NCBI GenBank assembly: GCA_002780895.1
Contig: PEUB01000106.1
Coordinates: forward strand, 1 to 51,315
DNA from: Nitrospirae bacterium CG02_land_8_20_14_3_00_41_53
GTDB taxonomy: Bacteria; Nitrospirota; Thermodesulfovibrionia; Thermodesulfovibrionales; SM23-35
DNA length: 51,315 nucleotides
Direction: 5' to 3'
Position numbers and translations under genes: made by a program
Shown: positions 1 through 7,656 of the stretch, piece by piece
Numbering within the stretch: position 1 is the stretch's first letter
Layout of the letters: each line of letters opens with the position of its first letter
The notes under the pieces: generated by a model
Seen by the model: the letters and a program-made list of their open reading frames with translations, nothing else
Databases searched by the model: none
What the model was told of the DNA's origin: nothing

Positions 1-107
1 AAGCTAAAAATAGCCTCTCCTTTTCTAACCTTAATCCCCATTGATTTATATAGTTTCTGAATATTTGACCTTATCTTTTGACTTGTGGTAGTCTTTAAAC
101 AAAGGTG

Positions 108-284
108 ATGATTATGAGCGTAAAACCAAATGTCAAAAAGGCGAAAAAGCATCTTGCTAAACTGCGTGAACTTGTGTCTAAAAGGAAACACCCATTCTCT
201 GAGATGAGCGAAGAAGAAATAATTAATGCCTTGCGCAAAACAAGAGAAGAAATCTGGGATAAAAAACTTGTTACTCGTTCTTGA
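108..284 (+). CDS. Small antitoxin-like protein (VapB position)
   Basis: A 58-residue, lysine-rich and helical ORF that is too short for routine gene calling. It starts at ATG 108, or at ATG 114, which sits better after the AAAGGTG ribosome-binding site. The 3' end overlaps the start region of the PIN-domain gene, the usual coupling of type II antitoxin and toxin. Residues such as KKAKKHLAKLREL and the second half EEEIINALRKTREEIWDKK resemble antitoxin helices that wrap a PIN toxin. I do not recognise a specific family. The antitoxin role is inferred from size, order and overlap. Confidence 0.6.
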   Translation: MIMSVKPNVKKAKKHLAKLRELVSKRKHPFSEMSEEEIINALRKTREEIWDKKLVTRS

Positions 285-690
285 TTCTAATGAATATATT
301 TTTGCTTTCGGGATTTTAAAGAAACCATCTTCCAAGACGCTTATTGATACAATTCTTGATTCATTCCCTATACATTCAATACGAATCCCTCGGTTGGTAG
401 TAGAAGAAGTGGGTCGCCATTTAACACCTGAAGAATTCAGAGAATTTATTGAATTTGTAATGAACCTTGCAAGTATTGACGAGGACTTTGTTGTACCGTT
501 TGAATTAGGTGTGAGATATGAGTTAGAAGGTTTAAAGCCAGCAGATGCTTTTATTGCAGCATATGTAGAGTGGACAGGAGCTGCCGCCTTGGTAACAGAA
601 AACAGGCATTTCCTAAGCCGCCATTCAAATTTGCCATTCAAGATTCTCAATGCAGAAAAATGTCTGAAAATCATTAAATCCTCAATATAA
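268..690 (+). CDS. PIN-domain ribonuclease toxin (VapC-like)
   Basis: A PIN-fold endoribonuclease of a type II toxin-antitoxin pair, expected to be Mg-dependent and held inactive by the upstream small protein. An upstream ATG at 226 lies deep inside the antitoxin, so TTG 268 after GAAGAAATC is the better start; it gives 140 residues beginning LLLVLDSNEYIF. Acidic PIN residues are visible: Asp6 in the first strand, Glu46/47 in LVVEEV, Asp93 in PADAFIAAY and Glu111 in the VTENRHF motif, which replaces the common TRDxDF. It overlaps the antitoxin by 17 bases. RNA target unknown. Confidence 0.8.
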   Translation: MLLVLDSNEYIFAFGILKKPSSKTLIDTILDSFPIHSIRIPRLVVEEVGRHLTPEEFREFIEFVMNLASIDEDFVVPFELGVRYELEGLKPADAFIAAYVEWTGAAALVTENRHFLSRHSNLPFKILNAEKCLKIIKSSI

Positions 691-691
691 C

Positions 692-2212
692 CTACCATCT
701 CCAACTCACCCCTGCGGAGTAGAGATTTTTCCTATAATCATACAGCTCTATATTTGACGAGCTTCTCCTTCTCAGGTATTCGAGAGAAACACTCCAGCCT
801 TTTCCGATATTTTTTGAAAAAACTGTATTTACTGCCCTCTCTATATCCCTCCGCTTTTCATCGAAGTATATATTGGTATTTTTGTAACGGACCTGCTTGT
901 ATTCATAATCAACATTAAGCCTTATATCCTTTGGAAATGTGTATTGAATGCCTGCAACAAACTTATTTCCTGAATAGTCCCAGTTGCCTCCCTCGGCAAA
1001 CTCCTTATCATAGAAATAGCCTGCCTTTATGTAATGTTTGGCTTCATTGAATCTCAGGAAATGAATAAAGCCTACCTCATGGTTTAAGGCATCCCTGTTA
1101 TCCTCAAGGAATAGTGGTTTCTCTCTGAACTCTTTTGCCTGAAAGGCATACTGAAGGACGCTTAGATTTGTTGGGTTTTCCTGAAGGATAAAGACAGGTC
1201 TAATAGTATGTCTCTGAAGGAGATAACGATAGTCTGAAAGGAGATAGTCATAACTATATGTGAGCCGCATGTTAAAGGGCATGGTTTTTATATTTTCCCT
1301 TTTTGATAAATCAAGTGAAAGGATGTGGTCCTGAACATCCATATCCCTCATGGAATTGGTAATGGTCTGGTAAAAACCATAAGAGGCTGATATATCGTAG
1401 CTGGGCTGTCTTACAAGGACATATTCGCCCCTCAGGTAAAAAAGTTCTATAACACTCTTTCTGTCCTTATCTCTCAGGTTAAAGACATTGGTGGTTGGAA
1501 CAACAATGACATTGTCGTCATACTGGAGCTTTGTAGTTAATTCAATATTAATTTTCTTTTTAAGCCTTTCCTCTAATTCTATTGTTTCAAAGAGTCTCTG
1601 CGACGGAGCGGCTAAGGGAGAAGTTGGGTCGGATATGATTAATTGTTTATAAGCAATAACTGCCTCTTTTGTTTGTCCTAATTGCTGTCTGGCAAGTCCT
1701 GTGTAGTAAATAGTAAGGCTCTCAATAGTCTTGTCCTTTGTTTTTGCTTTTTCAAGATAATCTAAAGTCTTTTTATACTCACCTGTCTGATAATATGCAA
1801 ATCCAAGGAAATAACCCAAGTCTTCCCTTTCTGGTTCCTTTTTATAGACATTTTCAAGATGTGTTATAGCATCCTGATATGCCTTCTGCTGAATTAGAAC
1901 TACGCCTAATTGAAAATGGGCATCTGTATATTGCGGGTCTTTCTCAAGGGACTTTTTAAAATATTCAACAGCCTTTTCAGGTTCATTAAGTTGTAAAAAT
2001 GTAAGCCCGATATAGAATGGAATGTCAGGGTCGTCAGGGAAGATAACAATTGCTTTTTGCAAGTCCTCAAGCGCTTCTTTGTACTTACCATCCCTGTAAT
2101 GCTCCATGCCGGAGATGAGGGGCTGGTATTGAGTGTCTTGGGCAAAGGAAAAGGATTGGATGAAAATACAGGTGATTAATGCAATTAAGACAAGTCGCCA
2201 TTTGTTGAACAT
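692..2212 (-). CDS. TPR-repeat outer-membrane beta-barrel protein
   Basis: 506 residues. A signal peptide (about residues 1-24, ending SFSFA before QDT) is followed by roughly five tetratricopeptide repeats (about 28-200, with PDDPDIPFYIGL, DPQYTDAHFQLG and EREDLGYFLGFAYYQTG units). The C-terminal half (about 215-506) is rich in alternating aromatic strands and ends in SAGVSWRW, the terminal aromatic signature of outer-membrane barrels. The architecture resembles surface-lipoprotein-assembly or exopolysaccharide-export TPR-barrel proteins, but no specific function can be claimed. It is transcribed alone from a strong sigma-70-like promoter through a leader of about 130 bases. Confidence 0.8.
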   Translation of the reverse strand: MFNKWRLVLIALITCIFIQSFSFAQDTQYQPLISGMEHYRDGKYKEALEDLQKAIVIFPDDPDIPFYIGLTFLQLNEPEKAVEYFKKSLEKDPQYTDAHFQLGVVLIQQKAYQDAITHLENVYKKEPEREDLGYFLGFAYYQTGEYKKTLDYLEKAKTKDKTIESLTIYYTGLARQQLGQTKEAVIAYKQLIISDPTSPLAAPSQRLFETIELEERLKKKINIELTTKLQYDDNVIVVPTTNVFNLRDKDRKSVIELFYLRGEYVLVRQPSYDISASYGFYQTITNSMRDMDVQDHILSLDLSKRENIKTMPFNMRLTYSYDYLLSDYRYLLQRHTIRPVFILQENPTNLSVLQYAFQAKEFREKPLFLEDNRDALNHEVGFIHFLRFNEAKHYIKAGYFYDKEFAEGGNWDYSGNKFVAGIQYTFPKDIRLNVDYEYKQVRYKNTNIYFDEKRRDIERAVNTVFSKNIGKGWSVSLEYLRRRSSSNIELYDYRKNLYSAGVSWRW

Positions 2213-2219
2213 GACATGA

Positions 2220-2238
2220 CCTCCGGGCTATAAGGAGG
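2220..2238 (-). promoter_or_regulatory. Hairpin covering the ribosome-binding site of the TPR-barrel gene
   Basis: On the minus strand the Shine-Dalgarno GGAGG lies 7 bases before the ATG. A CCUCC lies 9 bases upstream of it, so the two can pair in a 5-bp stem that hides the site. A translational switch is inference; the complementarity is visible. Confidence 0.4.
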
Positions 2239-2352
2239 GCTTTACAGCTCTCCATCGAGGGTTAGAAAAATCATTATTTAATTTGAAATAAAAACTGTTT
2301 ATTGCTTAATGCCTCCTCCCCCCTGGATTAATTTTCCCTTACTTTATGCACT

Positions 2353-2381
2353 TTTATACACTTATTACATTGTATTGTCAA
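2353..2381 (-). promoter_or_regulatory. Sigma-70-type promoter of the TPR-barrel gene
   Basis: On the minus strand TTGACA (2376-2381) and TATAAA (2353-2358) are separated by exactly 17 bases. Transcription should start near 2346 and leave a leader of about 130 bases before the ATG at 2212. Confidence 0.75.
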
Positions 2382-2443
2382 GAAGAATTTTTACAATTTA
2401 AAACATTGTGGTAAGCAGAAGGTGAGGGTTGTTATAGTGGTTT

Positions 2444-2809
2444 ATGCAGAAAAAGAGGATAAAGACGAGCAAGGAAATCGGTGAGAAGATTAAAGGGCGG
2501 AGGAGGGAACTCGGGATTTCACAGGAAAGCCTTGCTGAAATATTGGGCGTTACATATCAACAAGTTCAAAGGTATGAGAATGGGACGAATAAACTTAATG
2601 TGGAAAACATCCAGAGTGTTGCAGATGCCTTAAATGTGCCTGTGTCTTATTTCTTTGAAGCTGAAAAGACATTAATGGTTGCTGAAAGGTCAGCGCCTTA
2701 TTTACCAGCTGAAGAAATCAGGCTTTTAAGACATTTTAGGAAAATCAAAAACACCGGTTCCAAAAACACGGTCATTCAGGTAGCCCGCCTCGCTGTAAAG
2801 GCAAATTAA
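2444..2809 (+). CDS. XRE-family helix-turn-helix regulator
   Basis: 121 residues. A Cro/C1-type HTH spans about residues 10-65 (EIGEKIKGRRRELGISQESL, then TYQQVQRYENGTNKLN). The C-terminal tail has a predicted short helix bundle. It is close to the HTH_3 regulators of alphaproteobacterial and Nitrospirota genomes that act on motility or envelope genes. It is divergent from the TPR-barrel gene and could control the shared intergenic region, but this is only a positional inference. There is no clear Shine-Dalgarno; a TATAGT lies just 5 bases before the ATG. Confidence 0.75.
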   Translation: MQKKRIKTSKEIGEKIKGRRRELGISQESLAEILGVTYQQVQRYENGTNKLNVENIQSVADALNVPVSYFFEAEKTLMVAERSAPYLPAEEIRLLRHFRKIKNTGSKNTVIQVARLAVKAN

Positions 2810-2815
2810 AAACCG

Positions 2816-2970
2816 CTATTCTTTAATGTAAAACTGCATCTTAATATTTGCCACATCAACTATATCGCCGTCTTTCAGTTCATGACGCCCCTCTACCAGT
2901 GCGCCGTTAATCTTAAGTTTCTTACTGCTTTCTCCCTCTCCTCCATGGCCGGCTGCGCGCGCTTCTTCTA
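2816..2970 (-). pseudogene. C-terminal remnant of an FHA-domain protein
   Basis: The minus strand encodes an open stretch ending at TAG 2816-2818 that reads INGALVEGRHELKDGDIVDV followed by ANIKMQFYIKE. This is the last part of a forkhead-associated phosphothreonine-binding domain (NG...V.G...L.DGD.V). There is no start codon or N-terminal FHA strand upstream; the frame runs into a GC-rich stretch and stops beyond about 3037. I read it as the surviving 3' end of a gene destroyed by insertion or deletion next to the trp operon. Confidence 0.55.
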
Positions 2971-3024
2971 TTGCCTGCCCTGCTTCGCGGAGCGAGGCCG
3001 TGGACGGGAGGGGATTATCGGATA

Positions 3025-3045
3025 CCCTGTAGCAAGACTACAGGG
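3025..3045. repeat. Short perfect inverted repeat upstream of trpB
   Basis: CCCTGTAG and CTACAGGG form an 8-bp perfect stem with a 5-base loop. No T-run follows, so a terminator is unlikely. It sits in the scar between the FHA remnant and the trpB promoter and may be the end of a small palindromic element. Confidence 0.5.
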
Positions 3046-3054
3046 AATAACGAG

Positions 3055-3083
3055 TTTAATATTTACAGGATATGGGCTATAAT
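3055..3083 (+). promoter_or_regulatory. Probable promoter of the trpBA operon
   Basis: TATAAT at 3078-3083 with a weak TTTAAT at 3055-3060, spaced 17 bases. The start site would be near 3090, leaving about 20 bases that carry the AGGAGG ribosome-binding site of trpB. No trp leader peptide or attenuator fits in this space. Confidence 0.5.
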
Positions 3084-3110
3084 AACTTTTTAATAAGATA
3101 GGAGGGTTTT

Positions 3111-4358
3111 ATTAAAAGATTACCTGACAGAAAAGGATATTTTGGTATTTACGGTGGACGTTTTGTCCCTGAAACTCTTATGCCTGCACTCAAAGAGCTT
3201 GAGGAGGCATTCTTTTACTCTAAAAAGGATAAAGAGTTCCAGAGGGAACTTAGACATCTCCAGAAGACATACATAGGCAGACCCACACCGCTTTATTTTG
3301 CCAGACGCCTTACAGAACATCTCGGTGGCGCAAAGATATACCTGAAGCGTGAAGACCTTGCACACACGGGTGCACATAAGATAAACAATGCTGTCGGCCA
3401 GGTATTACTCGCAAAGAAAATGGGGAAGAAAAGAGTGATTGCGGAGACAGGCGCTGGACAGCATGGTGTGGCAACTGCAACAGGGGCAGCGCTTAAGGGT
3501 CTCGAGTGTGGAATATATATGGGCACCGAGGATATGAAAAGGCAGGCTTTGAATGTGTTCAGGATGAGACTACTCGGCGCAAAAGTAACAGAAGTTCCAA
3601 CTGGCTCAAGGACATTAAAGGATGCAATTAATGAGGCATTGCGCGACTGGACTACAAACGTTCGCACAACACATTATGTTTTAGGCACGGTATTCGGGCC
3701 TCATCCATTCCCTGTTATGGTCAGGGATTTCCAGTCAGTTATCGGGAGAGAGGCAAGAAGGCAGATACTTGATGCTGAAGGTAGACTCCCTGATTATCTT
3801 ATAGCCTGTGTTGGAGGTGGAAGTAATGCCATGGGGCTTTTCTATGAATTTCTTAAGGAAGATAATCCCCCTACACCCCCCTTTAGTAAAGGGGGGAAGG
3901 AGGGATTATTGGATAAAGATATAAAAATGATTGGTGTTGAAGCAGGCGGTAAAGGCATAGAAACAGGAGAACATGCTGCAAGGTTTGCAGGCGGCTCCAT
4001 CGGTGTATTTCAGGGATGTAAGAGTTATCTCCTTCAGGACGATGATGGAAATGTCTTAGGAACACATTCTGTCTCAGCAGGTCTTGATTATGCATCTATA
4101 GGGCCTGAACATCCCTTTCTAAAAGATGCAGGACGTGTTCAGTATACATACGCAACCGATGATGAGGCATTGGCTGCATTTGAGCTTTTATCAAGGCTGG
4201 AAGGAATCATACCCGCACTTGAGTCTGCCCATGCGATTGCAGAGGTTGTAAAACTCGCTCCGAAATTGGACCAAGATAAAATTATTATAATCAACCTTTC
4301 AGGCCGCGGTGATAAGGATGTTCAGCATGTTGCAAAGATTAAAGGGATAGAGCTGTGA
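3111..4358 (+). CDS. trpB: Tryptophan synthase beta subunit
   Basis: PLP enzyme joining indole and serine to give tryptophan, working as an alpha2-beta2 complex with TrpA. The PLP lysine lies in [18 protein letters not shown] and the phosphate loop in GGGSNAMG. The first in-frame ATG (3180) would remove the conserved [15 protein letters not shown] segment. The frame opens only at 3102 and the sole near-cognate start after AGGAGG is ATT 3111, giving [12 protein letters not shown]; an ATT start or a sequencing error is implied. A palindromic element adds about 17 residues ([14 protein letters not shown]) to a loop between FYEFLKE and KMIGVEAGG. It overlaps trpA by 4 bases. Confidence 0.95.
   Translation: MKRLPDRKGYFGIYGGRFVPETLMPALKELEEAFFYSKKDKEFQRELRHLQKTYIGRPTPLYFARRLTEHLGGAKIYLKREDLAHTGAHKINNAVGQVLLAKKMGKKRVIAETGAGQHGVATATGAALKGLECGIYMGTEDMKRQALNVFRMRLLGAKVTEVPTGSRTLKDAINEALRDWTTNVRTTHYVLGTVFGPHPFPVMVRDFQSVIGREARRQILDAEGRLPDYLIACVGGGSNAMGLFYEFLKEDNPPTPPFSKGGKEGLLDKDIKMIGVEAGGKGIETGEHAARFAGGSIGVFQGCKSYLLQDDDGNVLGTHSVSAGLDYASIGPEHPFLKDAGRVQYTYATDDEALAAFELLSRLEGIIPALESAHAIAEVVKLAPKLDQDKIIIINLSGRGDKDVQHVAKIKGIEL
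3864..3907. repeat. Palindromic element (type A) inside trpB
   Basis: A 44-base two-layer inverted repeat: outer AATCCCCCT...AGGGATT, inner CCCCCCTTTAGTAAAGGGGGG. It is read in frame as [15 protein letters not shown] within TrpB. The same motif recurs in envC, manC, folC and between genes at 41.2 kb. Confidence 0.85.
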
Positions 4359-5134
4359 TTTCGAGGATTACTAAGACGTTTAAAAGATTAAAGAAGGAAG
4401 GGAAGAAGGCATTCATCCCTTATGTCATGGCTGGTGATCCCTCTCTTGAGAGGACGAAAGAAATCGTCATTTTGTTCGGGGAGTGTGGAGCTGATATTGT
4501 CGAACTGGGTGTACCTTTTTCAGACCCACTTGCTGATGGTCCAACAATCCAGCGTGCGTCTGAAAGGGCATTAAAAAATGGTGTTACCTTACGAAAAGTC
4601 ATCTCACATGTAAAAGACTTGCGGCAGATAACCCGGATACCTATAGTTCTTATGACATATTACAATCCTGTATTTAAATATGGTGAGGAGAATTTTATAA
4701 AAGATTCTAAGGATGCAGGAGTTGATGGTGTGATTATCCCTGACCTGCCGCCAGATGAGGCAGAAGATTTTATAAAACAATCAAGGAAGGCAGTCCTCGA
4801 TAGCATTTTTCTTCTTGCCCCGACATCAACAGAGGACAGGATAAAAAAGGTGACAAAGGCATCGAGTGGTTTTATATACTATGTCTCAATAACAGGGATA
4901 ACAGGAGCCAACCTTTTACTTGATGGCTCGATGGATGTATTGATATCGAAAATAAAGAAATACACAGACAAACCAATAGCAGTTGGTTTTGGGGTCTCTA
5001 CGCCAATGGAGGCATCGGCAGTTGCTGGGCTGTCTGATGGCGTTATAGTGGGAAGTGCCATAGTCAAGAGGTTACATGAGTCTCCTGATGAGCTAAAGCA
5101 TTATCTTATCAGTCTGAGAGAGGCAATAAAATAA
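4355..5134 (+). CDS. trpA: Tryptophan synthase alpha subunit
   Basis: A TIM-barrel lyase that splits indole-3-glycerol phosphate and passes indole to TrpB. 259 residues, full length. Visible are [11 protein letters not shown], the catalytic Glu in [28 protein letters not shown] and the phosphate-binding [10 protein letters not shown]. The GTG start overlaps the trpB stop (GTGA), so the pair is translationally coupled. No trpF, trpC or trpD is in the window; other trp genes must lie elsewhere. Confidence 0.95.
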   Translation: MISRITKTFKRLKKEGKKAFIPYVMAGDPSLERTKEIVILFGECGADIVELGVPFSDPLADGPTIQRASERALKNGVTLRKVISHVKDLRQITRIPIVLMTYYNPVFKYGEENFIKDSKDAGVDGVIIPDLPPDEAEDFIKQSRKAVLDSIFLLAPTSTEDRIKKVTKASSGFIYYVSITGITGANLLLDGSMDVLISKIKKYTDKPIAVGFGVSTPMEASAVAGLSDGVIVGSAIVKRLHESPDELKHYLISLREAIK

Positions 5135-5175
5135 TTTTTATTGAACTTGGTACTTGGTTGTTGGAGTTTAAATAA

Positions 5176-6009
5176 ATGGCATGGTTTAAGAAGACAAAAG
5201 GAATAAGGACGGATAAGAAAGGAAAGATACCCGAAGGTCTGTGGGTTAAGTGCGATAGCTGTAAGGAGATAGTATATAAGAAGGAGATAGATAAGAACCT
5301 CAAGGTATGCCCTAAATGCAATTATCATTTCAGGATAAGCGCACGTGAGAGACTGAAACTCCTTGTTGATGAAGGGAGCTTCGTAGAAATGGATGAGGGC
5401 ATTGTATCAGTTGACCCGCTTAATTTTAAGGATACCATCTCTTATAAAGATAGGATAAAGGAGAAACAGAAAAAAAGCGGGCTCAAAGAGGCTGCGATTT
5501 CAGGGGATGCACTTATAAAAGGTTATCCTGTAAGTCTTATTATCATGGACTTTTCCTTTATGGGTGGAAGTATGGGTTCTGTCGTTGGTGAAAAGGTATC
5601 GAGGGCAGCTGAAAGGGCCGTAGAAAAAAAACAGCCGCTTATAATTGTTTCATCATCCGGCGGTGCAAGGATGCAGGAAGGGATTTTCTCCCTTATGCAG
5701 ATGGCAAAGGTCGCTGCTGCTATAGGAAGACTGAGGGATAATGGGATTCTTTATATATCAATTATGTGTGATCCAACATTTGGCGGTGTTACTGCAAGCC
5801 TTGCTACGATAGGTGACATAATTATTGCTGAACCTAAAAGTCTGATCGGTTTTGCAGGCGCGAGGGTAATAGAACAGACCATCAAACAACCACTTCCGGA
5901 TAACTTCCAGAGAGCTGAGTTCCTCCTCGAGCACGGGTTTATAGATATAGTTGTAGGCAGAAAAAACCTGAAGGAAACACTCGCTAAGCTTTTCGAACTT
6001 CTTCTATGA
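5176..6009 (+). CDS. accD: Acetyl-CoA carboxylase carboxyltransferase beta subunit
   Basis: The beta half of the carboxyltransferase that makes malonyl-CoA, the first step of fatty-acid synthesis. 277 residues. An N-terminal zinc ribbon uses Cys pairs in VKCDSCKE and KVCPKCNYHF. The crotonase-fold domain has SSSGGARMQEG and PTFGGVTASLA. Its alpha partner accA is in this window at 23.5-24.5 kb. GGAG lies 8 bases before the ATG. It sits 41 bases after trpA and overlaps folC by 4 bases, the common trpBA-accD-folC order. Confidence 0.95.
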   Translation: MAWFKKTKGIRTDKKGKIPEGLWVKCDSCKEIVYKKEIDKNLKVCPKCNYHFRISARERLKLLVDEGSFVEMDEGIVSVDPLNFKDTISYKDRIKEKQKKSGLKEAAISGDALIKGYPVSLIIMDFSFMGGSMGSVVGEKVSRAAERAVEKKQPLIIVSSSGGARMQEGIFSLMQMAKVAAAIGRLRDNGILYISIMCDPTFGGVTASLATIGDIIIAEPKSLIGFAGARVIEQTIKQPLPDNFQRAEFLLEHGFIDIVVGRKNLKETLAKLFELLL

Positions 6010-7550
6010 GTTACAGCGAGACTGTTAATTATCTATATAATCTCCAGAAATATGGTATCAAATTCGGGCTTGATAATATAAGCAGGCTCATGTCTGCGCT
6101 CGATAACCCGCATACGTTATTTCTCTCAGTCCATGTTGCAGGCACAAACGGGAAGGGCTCGACTTCAGCAATTATTGCATCTATCTTAAAGACTGCTGGG
6201 TTCAAGGTCGGGCTTTTCACATCACCCCACATTATTAGCTTTACAGAAAGGATCAGGGTTAATGGTGAGGAGATAACCGAAAATGAAGTAGTAAGCCTTA
6301 CAGAAGAAATAAGAACCAGAATAGAGGACACCCCCTCCCTAACCCTCCCCCCTCGAGGGGGAGGGCAGGGGTGGGGGGGAGAAGTCGAACTATCACCTAC
6401 ATTCTTCGAGGTGGTAACTGCAATGGCGCTCCTGTATTTCAAAAGAAAAAAGGTAGATATAGCAGTAATAGAGGTGGGCATGGGTGGAAGACTCGATGCT
6501 ACAAACATAATTACACCTGAGATATCTATAATCACAAACATAAGCTGCGACCACAGGGAATTTCTTGGAGGTACACTTAAAGAAATAGCTCATGAGAAGG
6601 CAGGGATTATAAAAGGTGGTATACCCGTTGTAGCCTCATATCAAGAGTCTGAGGCAATGGATGTTATTGAGAAGAAGGCAGAGGAGAAAGATTCTGAGTT
6701 ATATATCTATGGGAAAGATTTTTCTTCAGTACTTAAAAGAGAAGACATTTCAGAAATATGCTTTGACTATTGGAGTAGCAGCTCTCTTATGATTAATGAT
6801 TTAATCTTACCGCTTACAGGTGAGCACCAGATGCAAAACGCCTCTGTTGCCATAAAAACTATCGAACTCCTCTCAAAAAAATTAACCTTGCACTCACTAC
6901 TTACTTCACCCTCGCTAAGCCTTCCCGTCAAGGGGGAGGAACACACCCCTACACCCCTCTCAAGAGGGGATTTACCCTCTCTCCTTGCGGGAGAGGGCAA
7001 GGGTGAGGGGTACCGTAGATTTTTGAATGCAGCTTTGTATCAATTTATCAGGAAAGGTCTCGAGAATGTTAAGTGGCCGGGAAGGCTTGAGATTATTAAA
7101 GAAGACCCGCCTATACTGATAGACGGTGCACATAACCCTGCCGCAGCAATTGCCCTTTCTAAGGCATTAAAAAAATTTTCCCCCGGAAAAAATAAAAGAA
7201 TTATACTTGTACTTGGCATAATGGGTGACAAAGATGCACGGGGAATAATGGAGCCATTATTGCCTCTCGCATCTGAAATTATACTTACTGCTCCAGCATA
7301 CAGCAGGTCAGCTTCTCCTGAAAAGCTTGCAGGTATTGCAGCATCGTTAGGATTCTTTGATGTGCGTATTGCACCTACTATGAAAGATGCTGTTGAAATG
7401 GCAATTGAAGATAGTTACAAAACCATTAATCCCCCCTTGCCCCCCTTTAATCACTCATCACTCATTGTAGTTACGGGTTCATTTTACACAATAGGTGAAG
7501 CTAAGGAAGTGCTTGGTCAGAAGGGTGTACTTACAAGGCTGAGAGAATAA
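6006..7550 (+). CDS. folC: Bifunctional folylpolyglutamate / dihydrofolate synthase
   Basis: A Mur-ligase-fold enzyme adding glutamate to folates (and to dihydropteroate in bifunctional forms). The P-loop is in HVAGTNGKGSTSAI and the metal/carbamate region in ISCDHREFLGGT with HEKAGIIK. 514 residues, against about 430 for the family. The excess is explained by palindromic elements read in frame: one after EEIRTRIEDT (about 18-20 residues, with LTLPPRGGGQGWGG), a composite of about 35 residues after LTLHSLLT, and a half-element NPPLPPF near the C-terminus. All leave the catalytic motifs intact. The ATG overlaps the accD stop. Confidence 0.93.
   Translation: MSYSETVNYLYNLQKYGIKFGLDNISRLMSALDNPHTLFLSVHVAGTNGKGSTSAIIASILKTAGFKVGLFTSPHIISFTERIRVNGEEITENEVVSLTEEIRTRIEDTPSLTLPPRGGGQGWGGEVELSPTFFEVVTAMALLYFKRKKVDIAVIEVGMGGRLDATNIITPEISIITNISCDHREFLGGTLKEIAHEKAGIIKGGIPVVASYQESEAMDVIEKKAEEKDSELYIYGKDFSSVLKREDISEICFDYWSSSSLMINDLILPLTGEHQMQNASVAIKTIELLSKKLTLHSLLTSPSLSLPVKGEEHTPTPLSRGDLPSLLAGEGKGEGYRRFLNAALYQFIRKGLENVKWPGRLEIIKEDPPILIDGAHNPAAAIALSKALKKFSPGKNKRIILVLGIMGDKDARGIMEPLLPLASEIILTAPAYSRSASPEKLAGIAASLGFFDVRIAPTMKDAVEMAIEDSYKTINPPLPPFNHSSLIVVTGSFYTIGEAKEVLGQKGVLTRLRE
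6328..6380. repeat. Palindromic element inside folC, copy 1
   Basis: A GC-rich inverted repeat centred on CTCGAG, with arms CCCTAACCCTCCCCC and GGGGGAGGGCAGGGG. It is read in frame as SLTLPPRGGGQGWGGE. Confidence 0.8.
6905..7010. repeat. Composite palindromic element inside folC, copy 2
   Basis: About 105 bases with outer arms TCACCCTCGC / GCAAGGGTGAGG and internal palindromes CCGTCAAGGGGG and CCCCTCTCAAGAGGGG. It is read in frame as about 35 extra residues, including TPTPLSRGDLPSLLAGEG. Confidence 0.8.
7427..7449. repeat. Half palindromic element near the folC 3' end
   Basis: AATCCCCCCTTGCCCCCCTT is the left arm of the type A element without its right arm; it encodes NPPLPPF. A truncated or decayed copy. 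Confidence 0.6.
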
Positions 7551-7553
7551 CAA

Positions 7554-7656
7554 CAGTGAACAGTAATCAGTTGTCAGTGAACAGTAAGAAATATAAAAGA
7601 ATTATCCTTGTCATTTTGCTATTCACTATTCACTATTCACTATTCACTATTCACTG
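7554..7656. repeat. Imperfect inverted repeat spanning the lptD start and signal peptide
   Basis: The left arm (7554-7590) has CAGTGAACAGT twice. The right arm (7619-7656) is four tandem copies of the heptamer CTATTCA followed by CTG, roughly the reverse complement of the left arm. The right arm encodes the hydrophobic core of the LptD signal peptide. Confidence 0.75.

Noticed and set aside
1-41. Possible minus-strand gene running off the left edge (MGIKVRKGEAIFS)
   Set aside because: Only about 13 codons are inside the window, with no clear ribosome site; cannot be supported.
2213-2345. Cyclic-di-GMP (GEMM-type) riboswitch in the TPR-barrel leader
   Set aside because: AAAGCC near a hairpin is suggestive, but the conserved GEMM core and second helix are not present; kept only as a generic structured leader.
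2406-2444. Leaderless promoter for the XRE regulator (TATAGT 5 bases before ATG)
   Set aside because: The nearest -35-like TTGTGG is 21 bases away and the -10 is too close to the ATG; weaker than the dnaE, PBP1A and NusG-like cases.
2882-3082. Plus-strand ORF of 66 codons upstream of trpB
   Set aside because: It is the antisense of the FHA remnant plus a GC-rich scar; composition and position do not support a gene.
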